The translations under genes and the position numbers were made by a program. Below, piece after piece: positions 1-7,705 of a stretch of 64,000 bases of DNA. Numbering within the stretch: position 1 is the stretch's first letter; each line of letters opens with the position of its first letter. Under the pieces are notes generated by a model. That model was not told where the DNA came from. It made no database searches and saw only the letters and a program-made list of their open reading frames with translations. This stretch comes from Linnemannia elongata. Its lineage: Eukaryota > Mortierellomycota > Mortierellomycetes > Mortierellales > Mortierellaceae. The stretch covers positions 1 through 64,000 of the forward strand of contig JAXBDG010000017.1 in NCBI GenBank assembly GCA_036320915.1, written 5' to 3'.

Positions 1-400
1 AAAAAACCCTAAAAAACCCTAAAAAACCCTAAAAAACCCTAAAAAACCCTAAAAAACCCTAAAAAACCCTAAAAAACCCTAAAAAACCCTAAAAAACCCT
101 AAAAAACCCTAAAAAACCCTAAAAAACCCTAAAAAACCCTAAAAAACCCTAAAAAACCCTAAAAAACCCTAAAAAACCCTAAAAAACCCTAAAAAACCCT
201 AAAAAACCCTAAAAAACCCTAAAAAACCCTAAAAAACCCTAAAAAACCCTAAAAAACCCTAAAAAACCCTAAAAAACCCTAAAAAACCCTAAAAAACCCT
301 AAAAAACCCTAAAAAACCCTAAAAAACCCTAAAAAACCCTAAAAAACCCTAAAAAACCCCAAAAAACCCTAAAAAACCCCAAAAAACCCTAAAAAACCCC
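1..400. repeat. Telomere: 10-bp repeat AAAAAACCCT
   Basis: Forty head-to-tail 10-bp units fill the first 400 bases. The first 35 are AAAAAACCCT without error. Units 36, 38 and 40 are the variant AAAAAACCCC, alternating with canonical units. The C-rich strand runs 5' to 3' from the left end, as expected for a left chromosome end whose 3' strand would be (TTTTTTAGGG)n. The variants sit only at the inner edge, typical of old proximal telomere DNA. The unit is longer than the TTAGGG of most fungi. Confidence 0.95.
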
Positions 401-943
401 AAAGACCTAAAGTTGTCAATTATGCGTAACTATTCACAATGCGTGCCGACAACGTTTGTGCAAATGACAAGTTTTATTCCAACTTCTGAAAATGCGATAA
501 ACAAATCTTTTTCCTAATGAGGATATTTTAGGCTAGCTCATACTTTTGCATATCTTATACATTTTTAAATACGTCAATGGGAATCGTCCAGGGTCCAAAT
601 GGTTATATAACCCATTAATTATCCACAGATGTTGTATGAACTGGTGGGGATACAAAGGGTTGTAGATTTTAAAAAGACTGCAGGGGGAGTCATCCGGCAC
701 TAGTATAGATAGGCGCTTCAAGGTGTGTGAGAGTATGCTGCATAGATTACCATATGTTTTAAAAAGGCGGTACCGGGGATGGATGAGTTTAGGATAGAGG
801 GGAGCGTACAGTAGTTCTAGGTAAAAGAAGTAGGCTCTGGGAGGTTGTGCTGCATGAAAGACCTCGAAGGGGGGGTTGTAGCGTTACTCTGGCTGAAGGG
901 TCTCAACCCCCTGCCAAAGGATTTGCTCCTCTACCCTCTACTA
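401..943. repeat. Telomere-proximal stack of transposon left ends
   Basis: No gene is seen. From about 520 the sequence matches the right end of the 496-bp insert at 21891-22386. At 579 it is cut by a terminus of the A/B type (GGGAATCGTCCAGGG). At 685 that is cut by a terminus of the C type (GGGAGTCATCCGG), which runs to 943 and contains a degenerate G-run/C-run motif near 869-913. Element C then starts at 944. Each element appears to have landed in the TIR of the previous one. Matching right ends were not found, so these are solo or truncated ends. Bases 401-519 show nothing recognisable. Confidence 0.7.
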
Positions 944-1003
944 GGGAGTCATCCGGGACTAGTATAGATAGGCACTTCAAGGTGTGTGAGAGTATGCTGC
1001 ATA

Positions 1004-1305
1004 GGCAATCGTCCACATCCCTAATACATGAGGAAGCACCATAGGAGTGGTCGATTGTGCATAATATCAGGCAACTTTAAAAACCATGGATACAGGAGGC
1101 AGAGGATTTGTGTAGATGGTAGTGGTGGGTAAGAGGAGGTGGATAATATGGGTGGTGGTGCAAAGGATAGGCAAATGGTGGTTTGGGGGGGGGGTGTAGT
1201 TTTCCACTGGCCGATGCTTACACCCCCCCTTTGGTCCATTCGAGGTGTATTTGGAGATGTCTCTTGGCTATGCAGTGCAGTCTCTGAGCACCTCCCCTGA
1301 CATGT
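1004..1305 (+). mobile_element. Element G, left end (non-autonomous)
   Basis: G starts GGCAATCGTCCACATCCC at 1004 after the target bases ATA (1001-1003). Its other end is at 5687, in inverted position, abutting TAT (ATA on the other strand) and the rest of the C left TIR. It carries the hairpin motif at 1185-1229. Position 1064-1074 is the empty version of the site into which F inserted in the other G TIR. A is inserted at its inner edge (TGT, 1303-1305). Confidence 0.7.
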
Positions 1306-1683
1306 GGGAATCGTCCAGGGTCCAAATGGTCGTATAACCCATTAAATATCCACAGATGTTGTATGAACTGGTGGTGATACAAAGGGTTGTAGATTTTAAA
1401 AAGACTGTAGGAATAAAAGGTAGACATCCATAATAGACCATAATGTCCAGTTGTAATGGAAAAAGAAATGGTAACGAAAGAGTGCTGACATGTTTACATT
1501 TGTTCACGCTAGTTAAATCAAGGCGTAAAGGGGGGGTGTAGTTTCAGAACGGCCGATGGTCTGACCCCCCCACCTACAGCCTTTTCCATTACACATACGC
1601 ACTCTTGTAAAAACGTTCCACACCAGGCATTATCAAGGGTGTAATTGACGTTATCATGCATGTTAAACTGCTGTCCTGCATAA
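1306..1683 (+). repeat. Left TIR of element A (variant 1)
   Basis: This is the inverted copy of 5057-5434. It carries TTTTAAAAAG about 90 bp from the tip and the G-run/C-run motif at 1530-1571. It shares variant bases (GGGTGTAGTTTCAG, CACGCTAGTTAAATC) with the left TIR of B at 11588-11966, not with its own partner. Confidence 0.85.
1530..1571. promoter_or_regulatory. TIR hairpin motif: G-run, GGCCGATG core, C-run
   Basis: A run of 7 G, then TGTAGTTTCAGA, ACGGCCGATGG, TCTGA and 7 C. The G and C runs and the inner TCAGA/TCTGA pair can form a nested stem. Equivalent motifs lie at 5170-5210 (A right), 5957-5999 and 10820-10859 (F), 11812-11852 and 15449-15491 (B), 16762-16803 and 20379-20420 (D), 1185-1229 and 11183-11228 (G), and near 5515-5560 and 23787-23828 (C). 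The rest of these TIRs is largely unalignable, yet the runs and the GGCCGATG core persist. The motif ends about 100-137 bp before the tnp or sap start codon in nearly every case. A shared promoter, transposase-binding site or replication origin is inferred, not shown. Confidence 0.6.
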
Positions 1684-1694
1684 GTTTTAACATC

Positions 1695-2954
1695 ATGGAG
1701 ACAACATTTGGAGACAAGCCCATGCCAAAAAAACTTGTACGACTGTTTGACGGTCTACTGGAGGATGAATGGGCATTCCTTGATGAACCATGGCCAATGT
1801 GCCCGAAGATCAAGACGTTTCACCGTTCAGAGTTTAAGCAAATCAAGAGAATACAGGACATGAAAGCCGTGTTGATGAAGCGACTTGGTCCCATCCCGGT
1901 GTTTTTTTTCCTGACTAAAATATGGGGTAAGCATTATTTCCCTGGGCCATTTAACTTGCTGGAGAAAGGCATTGCATTCCTGTACTTTTTCGTCGCTGGA
2001 GAGACTATGGATTCCATGTCGCAATACATGCCAAAGTCCACCTTCCATGTCATATACAGCACCTTCCTCAAGGCGGAGCGTGCGATGTTTAACAAGGAGA
2101 TCAAACGCTGTTTTGCATCCATGTTTTCGTCTTTGGAGATTCGCATTCGAACGTCTAACTGGAAAAATCCACCAATGTTTAAGCATGTTACAATCATGCT
2201 AGATGGTCATGATTCACGTGCAACATATGGAGAGGATAAAGCCGCAATGTACTCGTTTAAGCTCAAGAAATCAGGTTTGAGAACACAAGTGGCTATCGAT
2301 GCCAATGGAATGGTACTCTTCGTATCCAAATCAGCACCATGCCGTGATAACAACGATGGCAAAATGCTGCTAGAGATGGGCATTGGAAAAAAGATCGACA
2401 GCATGGACTGTGTTGCCCTTGATGGTGGATACACACTGCAAATACCTGATCTTCTAGAGAAAGAACAGTTGGAAGAGCATAACGTTTGTTTTCCCGTCCG
2501 CAAGAAACGCATGCAGCCACTTCACGAGGAGGAAACTAATTTTAATGCCATGTTTGGTGGGTTTCGATCCATGTCAGAGGATACGTTTGGTGACCTCATG
2601 AAAACATTTAAAAAGTTTAACAACAAGGAGATTGTACGAACAGCATGCAAAACGGAATTTAATCTTGCTTTTCGCCTTTGTCTCCTCTTATTAAATGTTC
2701 GCAACTTTGTACGTGCACTGGACATCGAGGATATCCCAACTCATCGTGCGTGGATGGATGAAGGAGTAGACTATCCGCGCGAGAGGCAACTTGCTCCAGA
2801 ATTAACACAAACTGTCACAGTACAATACAAACTGGAAAGTGGATTGGAATTGCAAAGAATGCAAGAAGAATTTTTGGGATTGGATGTTGCCTCGGATGAT
2901 GATGAACAAATGTCGAATGCAGACGACGATAACAGTAGTGTAGCCAGTCTATGA
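1695..2954 (+). CDS. DDE transposase (tnp) of element A
   Basis: This 419-aa protein is the likely cut-and-paste transposase. The start at 1695 (METTFGDK) is preferred to an upstream ATG because the copies in F and D begin at the equivalent Met. The N-terminal third is helical and rich in aromatic residues, resembling the helix-turn-helix lead-in of DDE_Tnp_4 proteins. A candidate DDE triad is D170 (MLDGHDSR), D243 (VALDGGY) and E295 (SMSEDTFGDLMKTF); the E-x2-FG-x-L-M-K context is typical of Harbinger/IS5-like enzymes. A Lys-Arg patch (VRKKRM) lies before the Glu. The tail is acidic. The 3-bp target duplications in this window fit the PIF/Harbinger superfamily. The gene converges on repL with 47 bp between stops, holding TTTTTAAAAA. 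Four intact diverged copies argue for selection. Family level is good; exact superfamily is uncertain. Confidence 0.8.
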   Translation: METTFGDKPMPKKLVRLFDGLLEDEWAFLDEPWPMCPKIKTFHRSEFKQIKRIQDMKAVLMKRLGPIPVFFFLTKIWGKHYFPGPFNLLEKGIAFLYFFVAGETMDSMSQYMPKSTFHVIYSTFLKAERAMFNKEIKRCFASMFSSLEIRIRTSNWKNPPMFKHVTIMLDGHDSRATYGEDKAAMYSFKLKKSGLRTQVAIDANGMVLFVSKSAPCRDNNDGKMLLEMGIGKKIDSMDCVALDGGYTLQIPDLLEKEQLEEHNVCFPVRKKRMQPLHEEETNFNAMFGGFRSMSEDTFGDLMKTFKKFNNKEIVRTACKTEFNLAFRLCLLLLNVRNFVRALDIEDIPTHRAWMDEGVDYPRERQLAPELTQTVTVQYKLESGLELQRMQEEFLGLDVASDDDEQMSNADDDNSSVASL

Positions 2955-3001
2955 ACAGACAGACTCATGCATATATATCTATACAAATTTTTAAAAACTT
3001 G

Positions 3002-4696
3002 TCAAACATGCTCGCACTTGATATCGTCTATGCCATGTGAGCGAGATTTCCTCACAGCACGAAATGTCATGAACGGAACACCATCAACACTACCAGCTCT
3101 CTGTGTACCATCAACATGTTCTGCCCGCCATTGTCTCCAAATTTTGCCCAAAGATTTTCCAGCGCGTACCTTTAATCCACACGCTGTAATAAAATGCCAC
3201 CGATGTTCACCGCGATATTCCTTGTAACCAGCTGCCACAATGGTATACTCTGTGTCAGGTTCCAAGATTTGGTAGTCTGCCATATATAGCGACACATGAA
3301 TGGCCTTCAGGTGTAGTACATTCGTGTCATCGTCCTCGTCATCATACTCGAAGATTTCTGCCAGTGGATTGCTAGTACTTCTATGTCCACGTTTTGGCCA
3401 GGCAATCGAGATATTGTCAACTTCGACAATTCCTACTTTGCAAAACTTACGCGCACCATTAGGCGACGCTTCCCTGGATGGAAACATGCCTTTTTGCGAA
3501 CCAGGAACTAATGTAATGGCAGTACATCCTGGCTCTCGCATATATGTTACTGTATCGCCAATCTCTACGTTGCCTTCGTCGCTTACACTTGCGCTTATGT
3601 AGTATATAGGTCTATCGTTAAAGGAGTAGTTAGCCAGCAATAACGGGACAATGGCAGGGTCAACCTTCCTCCACATATATCCATACTTCTTGGAGGTAAC
3701 AGAATTCCACCAATGGCAATATGCAAACAGTTGCTCCCTTGGAAAATGTACAGCCACCATCGACGTAATGCATTTCGCTCGTTCCTGCCATTGTGCTTCG
3801 AAAGAACATTTATATGTGCGGCAATCTTGTAGGAGTGCTTTAACCTCATCCATTTCATCCTGGTATTCCCAGAGGGGTCTCAAAGCCGGACCGTAAAAGG
3901 TAAGTTCAACACGAGTATAGCCATACTTCCTGTATCGTTTGACGCGCTGTGAAAATGTGGTTCCCTTCTCCACCAAGTCCTCCATGCGAGAACCAAGACT
4001 GTTTCGCACCTCGGCACTCTCCATAACCTGTACAAATTTGTTATACACCTTGTATCGGATATTTTTTGCGTCCTCTGCCGTGTTCCTCCATGAAATGCAG
4101 TGGTGCCCAACTTTGCGTAGATCATCCACAACTTCCATCGTATTGGTTTCTCGAAGGAGTTTCCGCAAGATTGCACGAGTTGTATTGTACTTGCAATCAT
4201 GGGCGAAATCTATGTCGTGCAATACTATAAAACTCTCTTGTAAATGAGGCAAAACATTGGCCAAAATGGGTACCACTTTCTTTGCGCGGGAGTAATCCAG
4301 TGACACCTTTATGGCAATATATCCTGGTGTAAATACTTTTCCATGAAACGATCTTTTATAGCGTCTAAGCATCTGTTCCGAAAAGTATACATCTTCGTCA
4401 CACTCTCGTAATTGGCCAGAGTGGGTTAACTTTACAGACTCAACGACCAACTCTGTATGGTTTAACGCATCACGCAGTTCAGCAACGTACTTTCCAATCG
4501 CCGTTCCTTTCGTACTGTCATCGGCGTAATTGTACAAGCCCCAAAACATCATGGAGTCACAGAATAGCTTAGAAAATTTGGCAAACCCAGTTTGTTCCTC
4601 GCTGCCTTCTGGTACGGACTTGAGCGCGCCAACATCGGATAGCAAATGTGCTACCTGATTAAACGTAATGTTGATGAGAGACTCGTGCGAGAGCAT
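3002..4696 (-). CDS. Rep-like protein (repL) of element A
   Basis: This 564-aa protein is not assigned to a family with certainty. The central block has, in order, an Asp-rich strand (LHDIDFAHD, residues 159-167), a YKVYNK motif (215-220) and TRVELTFYG (261-269). The same order of acidic strand, Y-x-K and R-x-E occurs in plasmid and phage rolling-circle initiators of the Rep_trans/CRI type. That is a pattern resemblance only, and no H-x-H metal site is obvious. The C-terminal half has conserved Trp/Tyr/Gly-rich blocks (CHWWNS, EPGCTAITLV, GSQKGMFPSR, RWHFIT) and looks beta-rich. All four intact copies keep these blocks. It lies 72 bp downstream of sap on the same strand, separated by CTTTTAAAAAC, so the two may form a transcription unit. 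It could be a DNA-binding partner of the transposase, as the Myb-like protein is in Harbinger elements. Confidence 0.65.
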   Translation of the reverse strand: MLSHESLINITFNQVAHLLSDVGALKSVPEGSEEQTGFAKFSKLFCDSMMFWGLYNYADDSTKGTAIGKYVAELRDALNHTELVVESVKLTHSGQLRECDEDVYFSEQMLRRYKRSFHGKVFTPGYIAIKVSLDYSRAKKVVPILANVLPHLQESFIVLHDIDFAHDCKYNTTRAILRKLLRETNTMEVVDDLRKVGHHCISWRNTAEDAKNIRYKVYNKFVQVMESAEVRNSLGSRMEDLVEKGTTFSQRVKRYRKYGYTRVELTFYGPALRPLWEYQDEMDEVKALLQDCRTYKCSFEAQWQERAKCITSMVAVHFPREQLFAYCHWWNSVTSKKYGYMWRKVDPAIVPLLLANYSFNDRPIYYISASVSDEGNVEIGDTVTYMREPGCTAITLVPGSQKGMFPSREASPNGARKFCKVGIVEVDNISIAWPKRGHRSTSNPLAEIFEYDDEDDDTNVLHLKAIHVSLYMADYQILEPDTEYTIVAAGYKEYRGEHRWHFITACGLKVRAGKSLGKIWRQWRAEHVDGTQRAGSVDGVPFMTFRAVRKSRSHGIDDIKCEHV

Positions 4697-4768
4697 TGGT
4701 ATATATGATTTGCCTTTGTAGTTGTTAAATCTGTAATTTAGCTTTTAAAAACGCCACAATGTGGCCTC

Positions 4769-5035
4769 TCACTTCTTTCTACGCATGTATTCGCCAGCTG
4801 CCTTCTCAGTGAGCAATCCATCTTCGCGTATTTTCTCACGGATGGCCTGATACGATGCTTCAAGTAATTTCTTTATACCGTCAGTGCCGAATGTTGTGGC
4901 ATCTTGTGGAAAGAGTTTGCGATGGTAATCCAGGAATTCATCCAAGTAGACAAACATGCACATCTCCAGCTTTTTGTCATAGATAAAATCGGCAACAACA
5001 TCTTGCTGGCGTGATTTAGTTAAACGTGTTGACAT
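4769..5035 (-). CDS. Small helical protein (sap) of element A
   Basis: This 88-aa protein matches no family I know. It is predicted to be all-helical and charged, with no signal peptide or membrane segment. The core QQDVVADFI, LEMCMFVYLDEFLD and a C-terminal GLLTEKAAGEYM are kept in A, B, D and F, and the first two also in the broken C and G copies, so it is a real gene. It is the first gene inside the right TIR, with the hairpin motif ending about 135 bp upstream, and it precedes repL on the same strand. A role as cofactor, targeting or regulatory subunit of the element is possible but unproven. Confidence 0.7.
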   Translation of the reverse strand: MSTRLTKSRQQDVVADFIYDKKLEMCMFVYLDEFLDYHRKLFPQDATTFGTDGIKKLLEASYQAIREKIREDGLLTEKAAGEYMRRKK

Positions 5036-5056
5036 GATGAATGAGTAAGTGATGAT

Positions 5057-5434
5057 TTATGCAGGTCAGCGGTTTAACTATGCATGATAACGTCAATTAC
5101 ACCCTTGATAATGCCTGGTGTGGAACGTTTTTACAAGAGTGCGTATGTGTAATGGAAAAGGCTGTAGGTGGGGGGTCAGACCATCGGCCGTTCTGAAACT
5201 TCAACCCCCCTTTACACCTTGATTTAACCAGCGTGAACAAATGGAAATACGTTAGGACTGTTTCGTTACCATTTCTTTTTCCATTACAACTGGACATTAC
5301 CATCTATTATGGATGTGTACGTTTTATTCCTGCAGTCTTTTTAAAATCTACAACCCTTTGTATCACCACCAGTTCATACAACATCTGTGGATATTTAATG
5401 GGTTATACGACCATTTGGACCCTGGACGATTCCC
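5057..5434 (-). repeat. Right TIR of element A (variant 2)
   Basis: Inverted copy of 1306-1683 with numerous mismatches. It carries the variant bases GGTTGAAGTTTCAG and CACGCTGGTTAAATC (minus strand), shared with the right TIR of B at 15338-15715. The hairpin motif is at 5170-5210. Confidence 0.85.
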
Positions 5435-5686
5435 CTGGTCTACCATACCGCATTTGTCATTCGTTACCTTTACATCATGCATATACCGTAGGTCATCGGC
5501 AATGGATAACACCAAAGGGGGGTTGAGGGCATCAGCCAGAGTAAAGCTACAACCCCCCCTTCGAGGTCTTTCATGCAGCACAACCTCCCAGGGCCTACTT
5601 CTTTCACCTAGAACTACTGTACGCTCCCCTCTATCCTAAACTCATCCATCCCCGGTACCGCCTTTTTAAAACATATGGTAATCTAT
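5435..5686 (-). mobile_element. Displaced inner part of the left TIR of element C
   Basis: Read on the minus strand, this is the C-type TIR seen at 23703-24012, including the hairpin motif (5515-5560) and TTTTTAAAAC. It ends CCAG next to element A. In the ancestral order it continued into CAGGTAAGTAC at 15716, just upstream of the C transposase start. It was carried here by the inversion between A and B. At 5684-5686 it meets the end of element G. Confidence 0.7.
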
Positions 5687-5752
5687 GGCAATCGTCCACA
5701 TCCCTAATACATGAGGAAGCACCATAGGAGTGGTCGATCGTGTATAATATCA
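5687..5752 (-). mobile_element. Element G, opposite end (inverted)
   Basis: The sequence GGCAATCGTCCACATCCC from 5687 is a copy of the G left end at 1004. It abuts the target duplication TAT/ATA at 5684-5686. It is interrupted at 5752 by element F, whose duplication TCA occupies 5750-5752 and 11064-11066. Confidence 0.7.
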
Positions 5753-5986
5753 GGGAGTCGTCTTGGGTCCAAATGGTTATATGTATCATGCAGTATCAGA
5801 GGATATAAATAAGGATGGTGTTTTTAAAAAGAGTAGAGATACTAAAGCAACAAATCTCTGATGGAGTGGGTTATCCAGCTGTATTCCAAAAACAAAACAT
5901 GAGGAAGGAGTGTCAAGATATATGTATTTTTTTTGTGGTCTAAATGGCTGTTCAAAGGGGGGGGGGAAGTTTCAGATTGGCCGAGG
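5753..5986 (+). repeat. Left TIR of element F
   Basis: Near-perfect inverse of 10830-11063. It contains GTTTTTAAAAAG about 80 bp in and runs into the G-run/GGCCGA motif at 5957-5999. Confidence 0.85.
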
Positions 5987-5999
5987 GGGTACACCCCCC

Positions 6000-7367
6000 A
6001 CCCATGGAAATACTAAATGTCTGCAGAACCATAAGAATAAAAAGAAATAAAAGCTATGGAATGCGTCTTGGTGGGGGCCAAATATAAGGCTTGTATTACG
6101 CCTGTTGTTGTGCTATACTCATGCTTGTTCACCCTTTTGTTTTCATCTCTGTAAGTTTTTTTTTCATGAAAGCTTGTTGGGTTTATGGTGATACATTTTT
6201 AAAAGATATGGAAAGATATGCATTGGTAGTTACATGATAGATATGAGGAGAAATTGGTAAGAACATATCGGTAGTTCTGTGATAGCATGGATATGGTTAG
6301 TGTTGATATATGTCGCTTATTTCATGAAAGTCTGGTTGCATAGTTGTTAGTGAGGATTTTGGAAATTAAGATGGAAGACGTATCATGTATCTCGTGAGGC
6401 GGACGTGTTGTGAAAATAGGCGATAGTATGATACATATCGTTTATTTCGTGAAAATCCAACTCACACAGTTATTTGTAACGTTTTTAAAAAAATAAGAAA
6501 GAAAAAAACGTCATAAATGTATGGGTTACTTTGTGAGATGATGAAATGGAAAAGATTTGCCGCGTCTACATGGGATAATGTACAAGAACTGTCTAAATCG
6601 TGAAAATCCACTTACACAATTATTGGTGAGTTTTTTATGTCATAAATGTATTGGTAGCTTCGTGATGTGAATGTGTTGTGAAAATAGGCTGTAGTATAAT
6701 ACACATCGTTTAATTCGTGAAAATCCACTTACACAGTTATTGGTGAGTTTTTAATGCCGTGAACGTATCGGTTACTTTGTGAGGTGGATGGCTGTTGATG
6801 GTGGTTACACGCAGTTTTTAAAGACAGTAGTAGAGAAGTCCGACGTTACTTTGCATAACTTTACACATCCATTCCGAAAGAAGATGCATCAAGTTCTTGG
6901 TTTACAGGATTCTGAATACAACTCTATCGTGAATACCTGATACAAATCTCTACCGATGGGATACAAACATTCATGAAACAAACGATACATCTTTGTGTGT
7001 GTTCCATCGTGAAATACATAATACAAATCTCCACCGATACGATACTAACATTCACGAAATAAGAGATTGTATAACATGGGGGAGTTTGTTAGAGTATTTC
7101 ATACTGTTGCATATCAGATAGATTTTTAAAACCACAAAATCACCAACAACCAAGATTCATGGTGAAAATAACTCGAGATCAGATATTATTATAACTTTTA
7201 AAACTTCATGCCATGGATCTCAAGCATGAATGGTTGTGTTGGTATTTAGCAGCATTGCAAAACTAACTCTTTTTATTACATCTCAACCCTTTAGATATCA
7301 TGGGAATAATTGACAATAAGGTATTCATGAGGAAAAGGACCATCTAATACAGTTACTCACCCACAGT
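6000..7367. repeat. Repeat-rich non-coding stretch inside element F
   Basis: This AT-rich stretch has several degenerate copies of a unit containing CGTGAAAATCCACTTACAC and ATTGGTGAGTTTTT, at about 6430-6485, 6595-6640 and 6710-6755. It also has paired phrases such as AATCTCCACCGATACGATAC near 6950-7070. A transposase relic sits at 6791-6943. Near 7100-7140 a CATACTGTTGCATATCAG phrase resembles the end of the 496-bp insert at 21891-22386. No other gene is visible. Confidence 0.5.
6791..6943 (+). pseudogene. Transposase fragment, diverged family member
   Basis: A 50-codon frame starts AVDGGYTQFLKTVVEK and continues through a HPFRKKM patch to a stop. It aligns with the region around the second catalytic Asp of tnp (ALDGGY ... 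CFPVRKKRM). It has no start and neither flanking domain. It shows that F carries, or was built over, a fragment of a third more distant tnp lineage. Confidence 0.55.
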
Positions 7368-7634
7368 ATGCCGACACGCTTAACTAAATCGCGCCAACAA
7401 GATGTTGTTGCTGATTTCCTCTATGCAAAGAATCTTGAGATGTGCATGTTTGTCTATCTGGATGAATTTCTGGATGTTCATCGTAAGCTCTATCCGCAAG
7501 ATGCCACAACATTTGGTACAATAGGCATAAAGAAACTATTGGAAGCATCCTATCAGCCTATCCGTGAGAAATTACGTGCAGAAGGATTACTTACAGAGAA
7601 AGCCGCTGGCGAATATATGCATAGAAAGAAGTGA
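7368..7634 (+). CDS. Small helical protein (sap) of element F
   Basis: This 88-aa protein has the same length as the A, B and D copies and clear identity throughout, including QQDVVADFL, LEMCMFVYLDEFLD and GLLTEKAAGEYM. Substitutions are scattered and mostly conservative, with no indels. Unlike in A, B and D, the TIR hairpin motif is 1.37 kb upstream because the repeat-rich stretch intervenes, so its promoter may differ. The start is the only ATG in frame before the conserved region. It is followed 71 bp later by repL, with GTTTTTAAAAGC between them. Function unknown. Confidence 0.7.
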   Translation: MPTRLTKSRQQDVVADFLYAKNLEMCMFVYLDEFLDVHRKLYPQDATTFGTIGIKKLLEASYQPIREKLRAEGLLTEKAAGEYMHRKK

Positions 7635-7705
7635 CGGACTCAACTCCAGCGTTTTTAAAAGCTAAATTACCGGTTTAACAATCAAGCTAAAATATACCCA
7701 CAACA

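Larger units (their letters stand above)
1306..5434 (+). mobile_element. Element A: complete three-gene TIR transposon
   Basis: A is 4129 bp with TIRs of about 378 bp (1306-1683 and 5057-5434), the genes tnp (+), repL (-) and sap (-), and no broken frame. The flanks TGT (left) and CTG (right) do not match. TGT instead matches the reverse complement of the left flank of element B, because the DNA between A and B is inverted. The left and right TIRs differ at many positions, whereas D, which is undisturbed, has near-identical TIRs. A and B are nearly identical over their bodies, which points to recent spread or gene conversion. Confidence 0.85.

Noticed and set aside
6400..6780. Repeats in element F as a CRISPR-like array
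   Set aside because: Copies are few, degenerate and unevenly spaced, inside a eukaryotic transposon.
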